Source of the DNA: Pectobacterium versatile
Lineage (GTDB): Bacteria > Pseudomonadota > Gammaproteobacteria > Enterobacterales > Enterobacteriaceae
Assembly (NCBI RefSeq): GCF_020166435.1
Contig: NZ_JAINZP010000009.1
Coordinates: forward strand, 97,009-161,008
Direction of reading: 5' to 3'
DNA: 64,000 bases
Under the pieces are notes generated by a model that ran no database searches, was not told the origin of the DNA, and saw nothing but the letters and a program-made list of their open reading frames with translations. The translations under genes were made by a program, and so were the position numbers. Below are positions 22,232-32,232 of this stretch, piece after piece (within the stretch, counting starts at the first letter, position 1; every line of letters begins with the position of its first letter).

Positions 22232-23866
22232 ATGGATTCGCAACGCAATCTTCTTCTCATCGCTCTGCTATTCGTAACCTTTATGCTTTGGCAAGCTTGG
22301 GAGACGGATAAAAATCCGCCAGCAACCACGCAGACCATACAGCAGGCGACGAATGCAGTGGCCGGTGATGCTACCAACCAGGGCGTACCAGCCAGCGGTC
22401 AAGGCAAACTGATCACTGTGAAAACCGATGTGCTGTCGCTGATAATCAACACGCGTGGCGGCGACATCGAGCAAGCGCATCTGCTGGCTTACCCAGATAC
22501 ATTGGGTTCAGATAAACCTTTCCACCTGCTGGAAACCACCTCCGACTTTGTCTATCAGGCTCAGAGCGGTTTGACCGGCAAAAACGGCCCAGACAACCCG
22601 GCTAATGGCCCGCGTCCGCTGTTTACCACAACGCAAGATAGCTTCGAGCTGGCGGATGGTCAGAGCGAACTGCGCATCCCGATGACATATACCGCAGCTG
22701 ACGGCGTGACCTACACCAAAACGTTTGTTTTGAAACGTGGCGACTATGCGCTGAACGTTGACTACAGCGTCAACAACACCAGCGCTCAGCCTCTGGAACT
22801 CACGCTGTTTGGTCAGTTAAAGCAGTCTATGGAATTACCTAAGCACCGCGATACTGGCAGCAGCAACTTTGCACTGCACACCTATCGTGGCGCGGCGTTC
22901 TCCTCCAGTGAAGACAAGTACAAAAAGTACAGCTTCAGCGACATGGACGAAAACCTGAACATCACCACCAACGGTGGCTGGGTAGCGATGCTTCAACAGT
23001 ACTTCGCAACCGCATGGATTCCGACGACGGCAGGCGCTAACACCTTCTATACCAGCAAGCTGGGTAACGGTCAGGCCGCGATTGGTTTCAAATCCGCTCC
23101 GGTTGTGGTTGCCGCAGGTAGCCAGCAAGATCTGAAGACCACTCTGTGGGTCGGCCCAGAGATTCAGGATAAGATGGCTGCTGTCGCACCACATCTGGAT
23201 CTGACCGTAGATTACGGCTGGCTGTGGTTCATTTCTCAGCCGTTGTTTAAGCTGCTGAAATTCCTGCATAGCTTCATCGGCAACTGGGGCTTCTCCATCA
23301 TTGCCATTACCTTTATCGTGCGCGGTATCATGTATCCGCTGACGAAAGCGCAATACACCTCAATGGCGAAAATGCGCTTACTGCAACCTAAATTGCAGGC
23401 TATGCGTGAGCGTATTGGTGATGACAAACAGCGCATGAGTCAGGAAATGATGGCGCTGTACAAATCAGAGAAAGTGAACCCGCTGGGCGGCTGCTTCCCG
23501 CTGCTGATTCAGATGCCAATCTTCCTGGCGCTGTATTACATGCTGATGGGCTCCGTTGAACTGCGTCACGCGCCGTTCGCTCTGTGGATTCATGACCTGT
23601 CTGCACAAGACCCGTACTACATCCTGCCAATCCTGATGGGCGTGACGATGTTCTTCATCCAGAAGATGTCACCAACCACCGTGACCGACCCAATGCAGCA
23701 GAAGATCATGACCTACATGCCGGTCATCTTTACGGTCTTCTTCCTGTGGTTCCCGTCAGGTCTGGTTATGTACTACATCGTCAGCAATCTGGTTACCATT
23801 CTCCAGCAGCAGTTGATTTACCGCGGTCTGGAAAAACGTGGCTTGCATAGCCGCGAGAAAAAATAA
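22232..23866 (+). CDS. yidC: Membrane protein insertase YidC
   Basis: 544 residues (E. coli 548). The N-terminal membrane anchor [18 protein letters not shown] is followed by a large periplasmic domain to about residue 320 and five C-terminal membrane segments. The conserved hydrophilic-groove arginine is in [15 protein letters not shown], and the cytoplasmic loop [17 protein letters not shown] is present. It inserts and folds inner-membrane proteins such as the c and a subunits of ATP synthase, alone or with Sec. Last gene before a strong terminator. Confidence 0.99.
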   Translation: MDSQRNLLLIALLFVTFMLWQAWETDKNPPATTQTIQQATNAVAGDATNQGVPASGQGKLITVKTDVLSLIINTRGGDIEQAHLLAYPDTLGSDKPFHLLETTSDFVYQAQSGLTGKNGPDNPANGPRPLFTTTQDSFELADGQSELRIPMTYTAADGVTYTKTFVLKRGDYALNVDYSVNNTSAQPLELTLFGQLKQSMELPKHRDTGSSNFALHTYRGAAFSSSEDKYKKYSFSDMDENLNITTNGGWVAMLQQYFATAWIPTTAGANTFYTSKLGNGQAAIGFKSAPVVVAAGSQQDLKTTLWVGPEIQDKMAAVAPHLDLTVDYGWLWFISQPLFKLLKFLHSFIGNWGFSIIAITFIVRGIMYPLTKAQYTSMAKMRLLQPKLQAMRERIGDDKQRMSQEMMALYKSEKVNPLGGCFPLLIQMPIFLALYYMLMGSVELRHAPFALWIHDLSAQDPYYILPILMGVTMFFIQKMSPTTVTDPMQQKIMTYMPVIFTVFFLWFPSGLVMYYIVSNLVTILQQQLIYRGLEKRGLHSREKK

Positions 23867-23895
23867 TCCGGTTGATAGCTAACCGATAGAAAGCG

Positions 23896-23924
23896 TAAGG
23901 CGGTCATTGACCGCCTTATTTTTT
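23896..23924 (+). terminator. Rho-independent terminator after yidC
   Basis: AAGGCGGTCA-T-TGACCGCCTT followed by A and seven T, 30 bases after the yidC stop. Confidence 0.93.
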
Positions 23925-23995
23925 TAACGGCTGCTTTATCAGCCAACGATACGTAAAATAGCCTGCCAGACAGGCATCAATGCAGAGAGAACATC

Positions 23996-25360
23996 ATGAG
24001 TAATACCGACACCATCGTCGCCCAAGCCACGCCACCGGGACGCGGAGGCGTGGGTATTTTACGCATTTCAGGACAGGCCGCCGCCGACGTCGCGCATGCC
24101 GTTCTGGGCAAGCTTCCCAAGCCTCGCCACGCCGATTATCTGCCGTTTCGTGATGCCAACGGCACCACGCTCGATCAGGGCATCGCCCTCTGGTTTCCCG
24201 GCCCGAACTCCTTTACCGGTGAAGACGTGCTGGAGCTTCAGGGTCACGGCGGTCCGGTTATTCTTGATTTGCTCCTGCAACGTATTCTGACGCTATCTAA
24301 CGTGCGGATTGCACGTCCTGGCGAATTCTCTGAACGCGCCTTCCTGAACGACAAACTCGATCTTGCACAGGCGGAAGCCATTGCCGATCTGATTGATGCC
24401 AGCTCGGAACAGGCCGCACGCTCAGCGCTGAACTCTCTGCAAGGCGTATTTTCCACCCGTATAAATCAGTTAGTGGAAGCACTTACTCACCTGCGAATCT
24501 ACGTAGAGGCTGCCATCGACTTCCCGGATGAAGAGATCGACTTTCTCTCTGATGGCAAAATTGAAGCGCAGTTAAATGGCGTGATGGCCGATCTGGACGC
24601 CGTCAGAGCCGAAGCGCATCAGGGTAGCCTGCTGCGTGAAGGGATGAAGGTCGTGATTGCGGGTCGTCCTAATGCCGGTAAATCTAGCTTACTCAATGCG
24701 TTAGCCGGTCGTGAAGCTGCCATTGTGACGGATATCGCGGGAACAACACGCGACGTATTACGCGAGCACATCCATATCGACGGCATGCCGCTGCATATCA
24801 TCGACACCGCTGGGCTGCGAGATGCCAGCGACGAAGTCGAACGCATTGGTATTGAGCGAGCCTGGCAGGAAATCGAACAGGCCGATCGCGTGCTATTCAT
24901 GGTAGACGGCACCACCACGCAGGCGACCGAACCTGAGCAGATCTGGCCAGAATTTATGGCGCGCCTGCCAAAAGCGCTGCCGATTACCGTGGTACGTAAC
25001 AAAGCTGACGTAACTGGCGAAATGCTCGGCATCGAAGAAGTGAATACTCACTCACTTATCCGCCTGTCCGCCCGTACGGGTGAAGGTATCGATACGCTAC
25101 GCGACCACCTCAAGCAAAGCATGGGATTCACCAGCAATACAGAAGGTGGTTTCCTGGCTCGACGTCGTCATCTGCAAGCACTCGAACTGGCTGCACAGCA
25201 TCTAATTCAGGGGAAAGAACAGCTGGTGAGCGCCTGCGCAGGCGAATTGCTGGCAGAAGAACTGCGGCTGGCACAGCAGTCTCTGAGTGAAATCACCGGC
25301 GAGTTCACCTCTGACGACCTGCTAGGCCGTATTTTTTCGAGTTTCTGTATTGGGAAATAA
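23996..25360 (+). CDS. mnmE: tRNA-modification GTPase MnmE
   Basis: 454 residues, same as E. coli. The N-terminal folate-binding domain begins [22 protein letters not shown]. The G domain has [12 protein letters not shown] (G1), DIAGTTRD (G2), DTAGL (G3) and RNKAD (G4). The protein ends with the catalytic FCIGK. With MnmG, also in this window, it installs the 5-carboxymethylaminomethyl group on wobble uridine 34 of certain tRNAs. The reading frame is intact even though an accessory patch begins right after it. Confidence 0.98.
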   Translation: MSNTDTIVAQATPPGRGGVGILRISGQAAADVAHAVLGKLPKPRHADYLPFRDANGTTLDQGIALWFPGPNSFTGEDVLELQGHGGPVILDLLLQRILTLSNVRIARPGEFSERAFLNDKLDLAQAEAIADLIDASSEQAARSALNSLQGVFSTRINQLVEALTHLRIYVEAAIDFPDEEIDFLSDGKIEAQLNGVMADLDAVRAEAHQGSLLREGMKVVIAGRPNAGKSSLLNALAGREAAIVTDIAGTTRDVLREHIHIDGMPLHIIDTAGLRDASDEVERIGIERAWQEIEQADRVLFMVDGTTTQATEPEQIWPEFMARLPKALPITVVRNKADVTGEMLGIEEVNTHSLIRLSARTGEGIDTLRDHLKQSMGFTSNTEGGFLARRRHLQALELAAQHLIQGKEQLVSACAGELLAEELRLAQQSLSEITGEFTSDDLLGRIFSSFCIGK

Positions 25361-25465
25361 AAGAGTAAAACGCATCAAACCAAAGCAGTGATGTAAAAGG
25401 TGAAAGCTATCTGGGGTGAAACGTAGAGAATAAATGACACAATTTTAGGAGAGGTCCCGTGGATA

Positions 25466-25651
25466 GTGCTGATTATCTACGCGACAGGGGCAGACAATCC
25501 CAACGAGTACTACACGAACTGGGTAAAACATGCTTATGTGGCCAGTAGCCCCAGTAAAAACCAAGGGCTACATGGCTATAACATCGCGGATGAGATTGTA
25601 GTCGCTGACGCTTTCTCACCCTTGATTGTATTTACCGCAAATTGGTTTTAA
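25466..25651 (+). CDS. Unrecognised short reading frame of 61 codons
   Basis: A GTG-initiated frame between mnmE and the convergent hydrolase gene, overlapping the end of the latter by 20 bases. The product (containing NEYYTNWVKHAYVASSPSKN and GYNIADEIVVADAFSPL) matches nothing I recognise. AGGAG precedes a nearby GTG (25459) in another frame that stops after about 30 codons. It may be the remnant of a longer gene broken by a frameshift or deletion; equally it may be non-coding. Confidence 0.25.
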   Translation: MLIIYATGADNPNEYYTNWVKHAYVASSPSKNQGLHGYNIADEIVVADAFSPLIVFTANWF

Positions 25652-26768
25652 AAAATTGCTCAAACTTATCAAACGGTATTTTTCCTGCCTGATTGTCGTA
25701 CAAGTCCACATGATTGGTGCCCAGTATCACTACCAGTTCCTTACGCTTGCTGCCGACTAATTTGTAGGCATCTTCGGCAAAATAGCGCGAGTGAGCTTGT
25801 TCACCGGTCACGATCAGTGTCGGGATAGTAATTTCGCCCGCATAGCTCAGAAGCGGCATATTCATAAACGACAGCGGCATAGTCGCATTCCAGGCACTTG
25901 TTGAATTAACAGAGCGCTCATGGAAGCCACGAGGTTCGCGGTAATAGTCAAAAAACTCTTTCAGCACTGGGTGCGGATTTTCTGGTAGAGCTTCAGGCAA
26001 TATACGATTGGCAGCAGTGACCTTACCGTCTTTATCAACATAAATATCATGCCCACTGGGAGCAAAAGTGCCACTTTCAGCATCTTTCCAACGCTGATCG
26101 TTGAGATATTTCAATACAGCACGGCGATCGGCAGTAGTATAACGATCCTTACCGTCACCCACACCATGTCCCATTGCACGACTCATGTCGTACATCACAC
26201 TGGTAGCTACCGCTTTCACCCGTGTGTCCGCTGCTGCCGTATTTAAGGCCATACCGCCCCAACCGCAGATCCCCAGCAAACCGATCCGGTTGCGGTCGAC
26301 CTCTTTTTGCATGCCGAGAAAATCAACGGCTGCACTGAAATCTTCGGTGTTGATGTCAGGTGAGGCGACGTTGCGTGGCTTCCCACCGCTTTCACCGGTA
26401 TAGGAGGGATCAAACGCCAATGTGATAAAACCTTGTTCGGCCAGCGTTTGCGCATATAGACCACTTGATTGCTCTTTCACTGCACCAAAAGGCCCGCTCA
26501 CGGCGATAGCGGCCAGTTTGCGATCTCCCCGGATTTTCGGGATATAGAGATCGCCCACTAAGGTAATACCGTAACGGTTCTGAAAGGTCACCTTGCGGTG
26601 GTCGACGTTATTACTTTGAGCAAAGGTCTTATCCCATTGAGTCACCATGGAAACCGGTTCATTAGGATTACTGTTTTGTGCATACGTCATAGTGGAAACT
26701 CCGGTTAACGCGACACTCAATAACAAAGCCGACGCAATAGCTGTCAGTTTCTTAGGGAGGACATTCAT
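25632..26768 (-). CDS. Exported alpha/beta hydrolase with a cysteine at the nucleophile position
   Basis: 378 residues with a signal peptide (MNVLPKKL, hydrophobic core, cleavage near TYA|QN). The alpha/beta-hydrolase fold is indicated by the VSGPFGAVK oxyanion region, the nucleophile elbow GICGWGG with Cys168 where serine is usual, and a C-terminal GTNHVDLY with His353. A cysteine elbow is characteristic of dienelactone-hydrolase-like enzymes. The substrate is unknown; family relatives include uncharacterised YcjY-like proteins. It is divergent from a LysR gene, across a clear dyad operator, so expression is probably inducible. Confidence 0.85.
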   Translation of the reverse strand: MNVLPKKLTAIASALLLSVALTGVSTMTYAQNSNPNEPVSMVTQWDKTFAQSNNVDHRKVTFQNRYGITLVGDLYIPKIRGDRKLAAIAVSGPFGAVKEQSSGLYAQTLAEQGFITLAFDPSYTGESGGKPRNVASPDINTEDFSAAVDFLGMQKEVDRNRIGLLGICGWGGMALNTAAADTRVKAVATSVMYDMSRAMGHGVGDGKDRYTTADRRAVLKYLNDQRWKDAESGTFAPSGHDIYVDKDGKVTAANRILPEALPENPHPVLKEFFDYYREPRGFHERSVNSTSAWNATMPLSFMNMPLLSYAGEITIPTLIVTGEQAHSRYFAEDAYKLVGSKRKELVVILGTNHVDLYDNQAGKIPFDKFEQFFKTNLR

Positions 26769-26891
26769 GGAAAAGCTCCTTTAAAACATATTTTCGGTTT
26801 GTGGCTCTTCGGTATGGGTTTGTTGATTTTGTGACCCATAAGCTTCATTGTAGTTAGAACAATTAGTGATGATTAGAGGCTAAAATGAGAT

Positions 26892-26920
26892 AATATTCAT
26901 GTGTATATGTTATGAATATT
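26892..26920. promoter_or_regulatory. LysR-type operator between the hydrolase and its regulator
   Basis: AATATTCAT-N11-ATGAATATT is a perfect 9-bp inverted repeat and fits the LysR T-N11-A pattern. It is centred about 75 bases before the regulator start and 138 before the hydrolase start. Confidence 0.75.
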
Positions 26921-26979
26921 TAAAGGGAATTGATTAAAAACAATACAGAACCAGTCTGAACTTATGGATGTGAATAAAC

Positions 26980-27864
26980 ATGACAGACCGAGAAAATTAC
27001 AACGATCTCTATGTATTTATGCTGGTTGCTCGTGAAGGCAGCTTTACGAAAGCGGGAACAAGGCTTGGTTTGGCTCAATCTGGTATCAGCCGCACAATCC
27101 GCGACCTGGAAACTCGTTTAGGTTTACAACTCCTGACGCGGACCACCCGCAGACTGTCGCTAACTCAGGCGGGTGAGCAACTTTATCGCACCGCGTTGAC
27201 CAGTTTCCAATCGTTGGATATGGGCCTGGCTACACTTGCCCATTTTCGTGATACCCCTTCAGGCACAGTGCGGATTAACGCCAGCCAGCACGCGATTGAT
27301 AAGGTATTACTGCCAAAGCTGTCAATATTCAGACAGCATTATCCAGATATTCGGCTAGAACTAATTAGCGAAAGTCGCTTTGTGAACATCATTGATGAAC
27401 GGTTCGATGCCGGTGTGCGTCTGGGGGGCGAGGTGGACGAGGGGATGGTGGCCGTGCGCATTACGCCCAGCATGGAGATGGTTGCAGTGGCAACGCCAGA
27501 TCATTTTCTTCATTATGGGTTTCCACAAACACCAGCTGATTTAGCAATACATCCTTGCATTGCCTATCAGCTTGCTGATGGAAGCATTTATCAGTGGGAA
27601 TTATGGCATGAAGGAAATCTGATAAAGCATAAACCACAAGGGCAATGGATTTTTTCCGATAGCTACATGGAAACTGCGGCGGCAAGGCAAGGGCTGGGAC
27701 TGGCATATATTCCCGAGGAGTTGGTAACAGAAGATCTGGAACGTGGCACCCTTATACGTGTACTGACACGTTATAGCCACCGTCTAGCCGGATTACACCT
27801 GTATTATCCCCATCGTAATGTGTCGCCAGCATTGAGAATGGTGGTGGATGCATTAAGGATATAA
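26980..27864 (+). CDS. LysR-family transcriptional regulator, divergent from the hydrolase
   Basis: 294 residues. The N-terminal helix-turn-helix FTKAGTRLGLAQSGISRTIR and RLGLQLLTRTTRRLSLTQAG are of the CrgA/DmlR-like group that often controls adjacent oxidoreductases or hydrolases. The C-terminal part is a substrate-binding domain (VRLGGEVDEGMVAVRI, QGLGLAYIPEELV). It probably regulates the divergent exported hydrolase from the dyad at 26892-26920. The inducer is unknown. Confidence 0.92.
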   Translation: MTDRENYNDLYVFMLVAREGSFTKAGTRLGLAQSGISRTIRDLETRLGLQLLTRTTRRLSLTQAGEQLYRTALTSFQSLDMGLATLAHFRDTPSGTVRINASQHAIDKVLLPKLSIFRQHYPDIRLELISESRFVNIIDERFDAGVRLGGEVDEGMVAVRITPSMEMVAVATPDHFLHYGFPQTPADLAIHPCIAYQLADGSIYQWELWHEGNLIKHKPQGQWIFSDSYMETAAARQGLGLAYIPEELVTEDLERGTLIRVLTRYSHRLAGLHLYYPHRNVSPALRMVVDALRI

Positions 27865-27934
27865 GCAAATTACATCAGGAAGTAAACACTTACCACCTCA
27901 AAAGCAATCGGCCCATAATGATCCCCAGGCCAGA

Positions 27935-28204
27935 CCCTGTACACGATTCTGTATAAATGCCTTTTCTCAGAAGTGACCGTCCAGACGATCACCGAATTCG
28001 ATAATAAAACGGCTCATTGCCATTCTCCAGTCCCTCAGCGGCATCATCCATTTTCGCGAGGCCGCCTGGATTGCCAGCCACACGACTTTTTTCACTGACT
28101 CGTCCGTCGGGAATACCTTCCGTTTCTTGATTGCATGCCGGATCACGCTGTTCAGTGACTCAATAGCGTGGGTTGTATAGATGACTTTGCGGATATCTGC
28201 CGAG
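27935..28204 (-). mobile_element. IS256-family fragment (3' part only)
   Basis: The minus strand encodes the C-terminal IS256/MULE transposase segment ADIRKVIYTTHAIESLNSVI followed by the conserved W-x3-R-DWRMAMSRF region, ending at 27967. The sequence beyond (around 27935-27960) looks like the element's outer end. The N-terminal three quarters, with the first two catalytic acidic residues, are gone. It joins an IS3 fragment near 28204. It cannot be active. Confidence 0.85.
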
Positions 28205-28350
28205 AAGAGGCGATGAACGCGATATTCGATTATATCGAGGTGTTTTATAATCGTCGTCGCAAACATTCAACGCTGGGTTATCAAACACCGGTGGATTATG
28301 AAATTGCGGTATAATTAGGTGGGAGTAATTTCAGGGACAGATCACTAATC
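28205..28350 (+). mobile_element. IS3-family fragment (end of orfB)
   Basis: The plus strand encodes the last residues of an IS3-type integrase: EEAMNAIFDYIEVFYNRRRK, then HSTLGYQTPVDYE, stopping at 28312-28314. The following bases to about 28350 probably include the element's right end. Everything upstream has been replaced by the IS256 fragment, so one element probably inserted in the other before a deletion. Confidence 0.85.
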
Positions 28351-28455
28351 AATATTCAATATGGGTAAACCAATATACCGAATAAATTTTAATGAGGAGA
28401 GTGCGGTGGGCTTGAAAAGAATGGGTATGAAAAATGAGTCGTAGCATAAAAAAAT

Positions 28456-28496
28456 AAATGAAGGTAAATAACACTATTGGCTATTTACCTTCATTT
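28456..28496. terminator. Bidirectional terminator downstream of glmS
   Basis: AAATGAAGGTAAATA and TATTTACCTTCATTT form a perfect 15-bp stem with an 11-base loop. A/T runs on both sides allow function either way. It starts 7 bases after the glmS stop, in the zone where Tn7-type elements normally insert. Confidence 0.9.
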
Positions 28497-28503
28497 TTAA
28501 AAA

Positions 28504-28545
28504 TTACTCTACCGTAACGGATTTCGCCAGATTACGCGGTTGGTC
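28504..28545 (-). other. Probable attTn7 recognition sequence (3' end of glmS), unoccupied
   Basis: The end of glmS encodes the conserved ...LAKSVTVE tail recognised by TnsD-type proteins in Enterobacterales. No Tn7-like ends or tns genes are visible downstream, where only the IS scar lies. Assignment is from family knowledge. Confidence 0.45.
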
Positions 28546-30336
28546 AACATCCGTGCCTTTAATCAGCGCGACGTGATAAGACAGCAGCTGCAACGGCACC
28601 GTATAGAAGATTGGCGCAATCACTTCTTCGATATGCGGCAGTGGAATAATCTTCATATTTTCGCTGCTGGTGAAACCGGCATCTTCGTCAGCAAAGACAT
28701 ACAGCTCACCGCCGCGCGCCCGAACCTCTTCGATGTTGGATTTCAATTTCTCCAACAGTTCGTTGTTCGGTGCCACGACGACAACCGGCATATCCGCATC
28801 AATCAGCGCCAGTGGGCCGTGTTTCAGCTCGCCTGCCGCATAGGCTTCCGCGTGGATGTAAGAAATCTCTTTCAGCTTCAGCGCCCCTTCCATTGCGATC
28901 GGGTACTGATCGCCACGACCGAGGAACAGCGCATGGTGCTTGTCAGAGAAACCTTCCGCTAGAGATTCTATGAGCTTGTCCTGAGACAGCATTTGCTCAA
29001 TACGCGCTGGCAGCGCCTGCAAACCGTGAACGATCTCATGCTCAATTTTCGCATCCATACCGCGCAGGCGGCCAACACGCGCCACCAGCATCAGCAGAAC
29101 GGTAAGCTGGGTGGTGAAGGCTTTGGTCGAAGCCACGCCAATCTCTACGCCCGCTTTGGTCATCAGCGCCAGATCGGATTCACGCACCAGCGAGGAACCC
29201 GCAACGTTACAAATGGCCAGCGAACCCAGATAGCCCAGCTCTTTGGACAAACGCAGTGCCGCCAGCGTATCTGCGGTTTCACCGGACTGAGACAAAGTAA
29301 TCATCAGGCTGTTCTTACGCACGGCAGGTTTGCGATAGCGGAATTCGGAAGCAATTTCTACATCGCACGGAATCCCCGCCAGCGCTTCAAACCAGTAACG
29401 GGAAACCATACCTGAGTTGTAGGACGTACCGCAGGCGATAATCTGAACGTGTTCAACCTTCGCCAGCAGCTCATCCGCTTCTGGGCCTAACTCAGACAGA
29501 TTGATCTCGCCGTGGCTGAAACGCCCTTCAAGGGTGTTCTTGATCGCCATCGGCTGTTCGTAGATCTCTTTCTGCATGTAGTGACGATACGCGCCTTTGT
29601 CACCGGCATCGTAATTCACTTTTGATTCAATTTCTTCGCGTGCGGCAAGCTGGCCGGATTTATCAAACACGCGCACATCACGACGGGTGATTTCCGCGAT
29701 GTCACCTTCTTCCAGGAACATGAAACGGCGAGTCACAGGCAGTAATGCCAGTTGATCGGAAGCAATGAAGTTTTCACCCACACCACGACCAATCACCAGC
29801 GGGCTACCAGAACGCGCAGCAACCAGTACGCTTGGGTCGAGGTTATCCAACACCACCATGCCATACGCACCGCGCAGCTGTGGGATCACACGCTTAACCA
29901 CGTCAACCAGCGTTCCGCCGGTCTGCTGCTGTTCAAAATGAACCAGATGAGCAACCACTTCGGTATCGGTTTCAGAAACAAAACGATAGCCGCGATCGAT
30001 CAGCAGTTCGCGCAGCGGTTCATGGTTTTCGATAATGCCGTTATGGACGATAGTGATATGTTCAGAAACATGCGGGTGTGCGTTCTCTTCAGAAGGTTCT
30101 CCGTGCGTTGCCCAGCGAGTATGGGCAATACCCGTACCGCCATGCAGTTCATGCTCTTCGGCTGCCTGAGACAGCACCTGCACTTTCCCCAAACGGCGCA
30201 AACGAGCGACATGTCCTTCGCTGTCAACAACCGCCAGGCCCGCAGAGTCATAGCCGCGGTACTCAAGACGGCGTAAACCTTCCAACAAAATTTCAGCAAC
30301 ATCACGTTGCGCAACAGCGCCTACAATTCCACACAT
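28504..30336 (-). CDS. glmS: Glutamine-fructose-6-phosphate aminotransferase (isomerising)
   Basis: 610 residues from the ATG at 30336 ([20 protein letters not shown]), E. coli 609. After Met removal the N-terminal cysteine is the glutaminase nucleophile. An upstream open extension exists but lacks homology. Two SIS domains carry [16 protein letters not shown] and the C-terminal KSVTVE. It makes glucosamine-6-phosphate, the first step to UDP-GlcNAc for peptidoglycan and LPS. It follows glmU with a gap of about 200 bases that could house the GlmZ-type small-RNA target known in E. coli; I did not locate the pairing site. Confidence 0.99.
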   Translation of the reverse strand: MCGIVGAVAQRDVAEILLEGLRRLEYRGYDSAGLAVVDSEGHVARLRRLGKVQVLSQAAEEHELHGGTGIAHTRWATHGEPSEENAHPHVSEHITIVHNGIIENHEPLRELLIDRGYRFVSETDTEVVAHLVHFEQQQTGGTLVDVVKRVIPQLRGAYGMVVLDNLDPSVLVAARSGSPLVIGRGVGENFIASDQLALLPVTRRFMFLEEGDIAEITRRDVRVFDKSGQLAAREEIESKVNYDAGDKGAYRHYMQKEIYEQPMAIKNTLEGRFSHGEINLSELGPEADELLAKVEHVQIIACGTSYNSGMVSRYWFEALAGIPCDVEIASEFRYRKPAVRKNSLMITLSQSGETADTLAALRLSKELGYLGSLAICNVAGSSLVRESDLALMTKAGVEIGVASTKAFTTQLTVLLMLVARVGRLRGMDAKIEHEIVHGLQALPARIEQMLSQDKLIESLAEGFSDKHHALFLGRGDQYPIAMEGALKLKEISYIHAEAYAAGELKHGPLALIDADMPVVVVAPNNELLEKLKSNIEEVRARGGELYVFADEDAGFTSSENMKIIPLPHIEEVIAPIFYTVPLQLLSYHVALIKGTDVDQPRNLAKSVTVE

Positions 30337-30537
30337 CGATGGTATTCCTATAAAAGTGACATATTGTGTCACCAGGGATGTCTTAGACCTGATTGTTCCG
30401 GTTTTTCCGGGTTCCCCGAGCCTTGTAGAGAGTTGGGGATTATTATGTTTTGTTCTGTGCTCGGGGACCGACCCACACAGGGGATAGGCCAAAGCACAGG
30501 GCAAAACCGCCTCCGCCGCGTGCGGAGGCATTAAATA

Positions 30538-31908
30538 TTATTTCTTTTTCACCGGACGTTGCCAGCCGGAAATATGCCGTTGCTTCACGCGACCGACCAC
30601 CAGCTCATTCTCTGCCACATCATGCGTAACCGTCGTTCCTGCACCGATCGTCGCACCGCTGGCTATGCTAACGGGCGCTACCAGCTGACTATCCGAACCA
30701 ACAAATACATCGTCACCAATAACCGTTTTATGTTTATTGGCGCCGTCATAATTACAGGTGATCGTTCCTGCGCCAATATTAACACCGGAACCGATATCCG
30801 CATCACCCAAATAGCTGAGGTGACCCGCTTTTGATCCTTTACCCAGCCGCGCTTTTTTCAGTTCGACAAAATTGCCGACATGCGCGCCCTCAGCCAATTC
30901 CGAGCCTGGACGCAAGCGGGAAAACGGGCCAACGGTACACTGTGCTTCCAGCACGGCATCTTCCAATACAGAATAAGGGCTGATCTCTGTGTCATCGTCA
31001 ATGATGCAATTTTTGATTACGCAGCCAGCACCAATTTTCACCCGGTTGCCCAGCTTAACATTGCCTTCCACGACCACATTGATATCAATCACCACATCGC
31101 GACCATGAGTCAGTTCGCCACGCAGATCAAATCGTGCCGGATCGAGCAGCATGACACCCGCCAGCAGCAGTTTATCCGCCTGTTCACGCTGATAGACCCG
31201 CTCCAGCGCCGACAGTTGCAGACGATTATTAACGCCTTCAACTTCGCTCAGCCGCTCTGGATGGACCGCTTCAACACGCTGACCTTCTTCCGCTGCCATC
31301 GCAATAATATCGGTGATGTAAAACTCACCCTGTGCGTTGTTGTTATTCAACTGGCTTAACCAACGCTTCAGATCCTTGCCGTTCGCAATCAGAATGCCGG
31401 TATTGATCTCATTAATCTGGCGCTGTTCTTCGCTGGCATCTTTGTGCTCAACGATCCCAACCACCGCGCCCTTTTCACGCACAATTCGCCCATAGCCCGT
31501 CGGATCGTCCAGCTTCACCGTCAACAGGCCGATACCGCCCTGCGGCTTAGCCTCACGTAAACGTCCCAGCGTTTGCGATGAAATCAGCGGCACATCGCCA
31601 TACAACATCAATATATCTTCATCATCAGCAAAATGAGGCGCGGCTTGCTGCATAGCATGCCCAGTTCCCAGCTGTTCCGCCTGCAATACCCAGTTCAACG
31701 CTGGATCGGTCAATTCACGTTTTAGTAAATCACCGCCGTGGCCGTATACCAGATGAACGTGCAGTGCGCCTGTCGTCATTGCAGCATCAATAACGTGCTG
31801 AACCATTGGCTTACCCGCCAGTTGATGCAACACCTTGGGAAGGTCGGAATACATACGGGTTCCTTTACCCGCAGCAAGGATCACTACACTCATAGCACTA
31901 TTTGACAT
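30538..31908 (-). CDS. glmU: Bifunctional N-acetylglucosamine-1-phosphate uridyltransferase / acetyltransferase
   Basis: 456 residues from the ATG at 31908 ([19 protein letters not shown]), same length as E. coli. An open extension upstream to 32064 has no homology. The N-terminal pyrophosphorylase has LAAGKGTRM and LYGDVPLIS; the C-terminal left-handed beta helix has repeated hexapeptides (for example [17 protein letters not shown]) and ends RPVKKK. It makes UDP-GlcNAc from glucosamine-1-phosphate. Usually it follows atpC; here about 5 kb of accessory DNA intervenes. Confidence 0.98.
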   Translation of the reverse strand: MSNSAMSVVILAAGKGTRMYSDLPKVLHQLAGKPMVQHVIDAAMTTGALHVHLVYGHGGDLLKRELTDPALNWVLQAEQLGTGHAMQQAAPHFADDEDILMLYGDVPLISSQTLGRLREAKPQGGIGLLTVKLDDPTGYGRIVREKGAVVGIVEHKDASEEQRQINEINTGILIANGKDLKRWLSQLNNNNAQGEFYITDIIAMAAEEGQRVEAVHPERLSEVEGVNNRLQLSALERVYQREQADKLLLAGVMLLDPARFDLRGELTHGRDVVIDINVVVEGNVKLGNRVKIGAGCVIKNCIIDDDTEISPYSVLEDAVLEAQCTVGPFSRLRPGSELAEGAHVGNFVELKKARLGKGSKAGHLSYLGDADIGSGVNIGAGTITCNYDGANKHKTVIGDDVFVGSDSQLVAPVSIASGATIGAGTTVTHDVAENELVVGRVKQRHISGWQRPVKKK

Positions 31909-32232
31909 AAGTATCCTGACAATACGAAGCCACTGCCTCGCAAGAATAAAAATGGCTAGCCTGTTACGGCATGAATAACCAGAGTTTACCGAAGCTGGTG
32001 CATAACGCGGATATTTTTTGGTGAGTTTTTTCTGAAAATCACGAAAAAAACCGTGAGTGTTCACAAGAAGAGGAAGCAGGCACTGCGCTATCTCACAAAC
32101 AGAAATGACACAGCACTTTATAAAAAACAGACTTTGTTTTTAAGTATGTCCATTTGTGACACACACAAAAGAAACAGCGTTTCATTTATAGCAATATACG
32201 CGGGAAAATAATTCAATAACGAAGGAAAGACC
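31909..32232. promoter_or_regulatory. Divergent glmU-pelX control region
   Basis: 324 bases without a gene. The right half carries the KdgR-type operator at 32167-32187. A TGTGA half-site (32155-32159) followed by a poor second arm could be a weak CRP site. The glmU promoter was not pinned down. Confidence 0.5.
32167..32187. promoter_or_regulatory. KdgR-type operator upstream of pelX
   Basis: The stretch has GAAAC-AGC-GTTTC at its centre with A-rich left and CATTT right arms, matching the KdgR box (AAT-R-AAAC ... GTTT-Y-ATT) seen upstream of pectinase genes in Dickeya and Pectobacterium. It lies 46 bases before the pelX start. KdgR is relieved by 2-keto-3-deoxygluconate, a pectin breakdown product. 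Confidence 0.75.

Noticed and set aside
25459..25549. A 30-codon frame with a good AGGAG site
   Set aside because: No recognisable product; kept only as part of the note on a possible gene remnant.
28504..28600. A Tn7-like element at the glmS end
   Set aside because: The attachment sequence is present but there are no Tn7-type ends or tns genes; the nearby transposase fragments are IS256 and IS3.
30337..30531. Upstream in-frame extension of glmS
   Set aside because: GlmS must begin with Met-Cys for its glutaminase; the 65 extra codons have no homology and run through a gap.
31909..32064. Upstream in-frame extension of glmU
   Set aside because: The 52 extra codons are not found in GlmU; the start at 31908 gives the exact family length.
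32155..32170. CRP site before pelX
   Set aside because: Only the TGTGA arm fits; the second arm is CAAAA. Too weak to list as a site.
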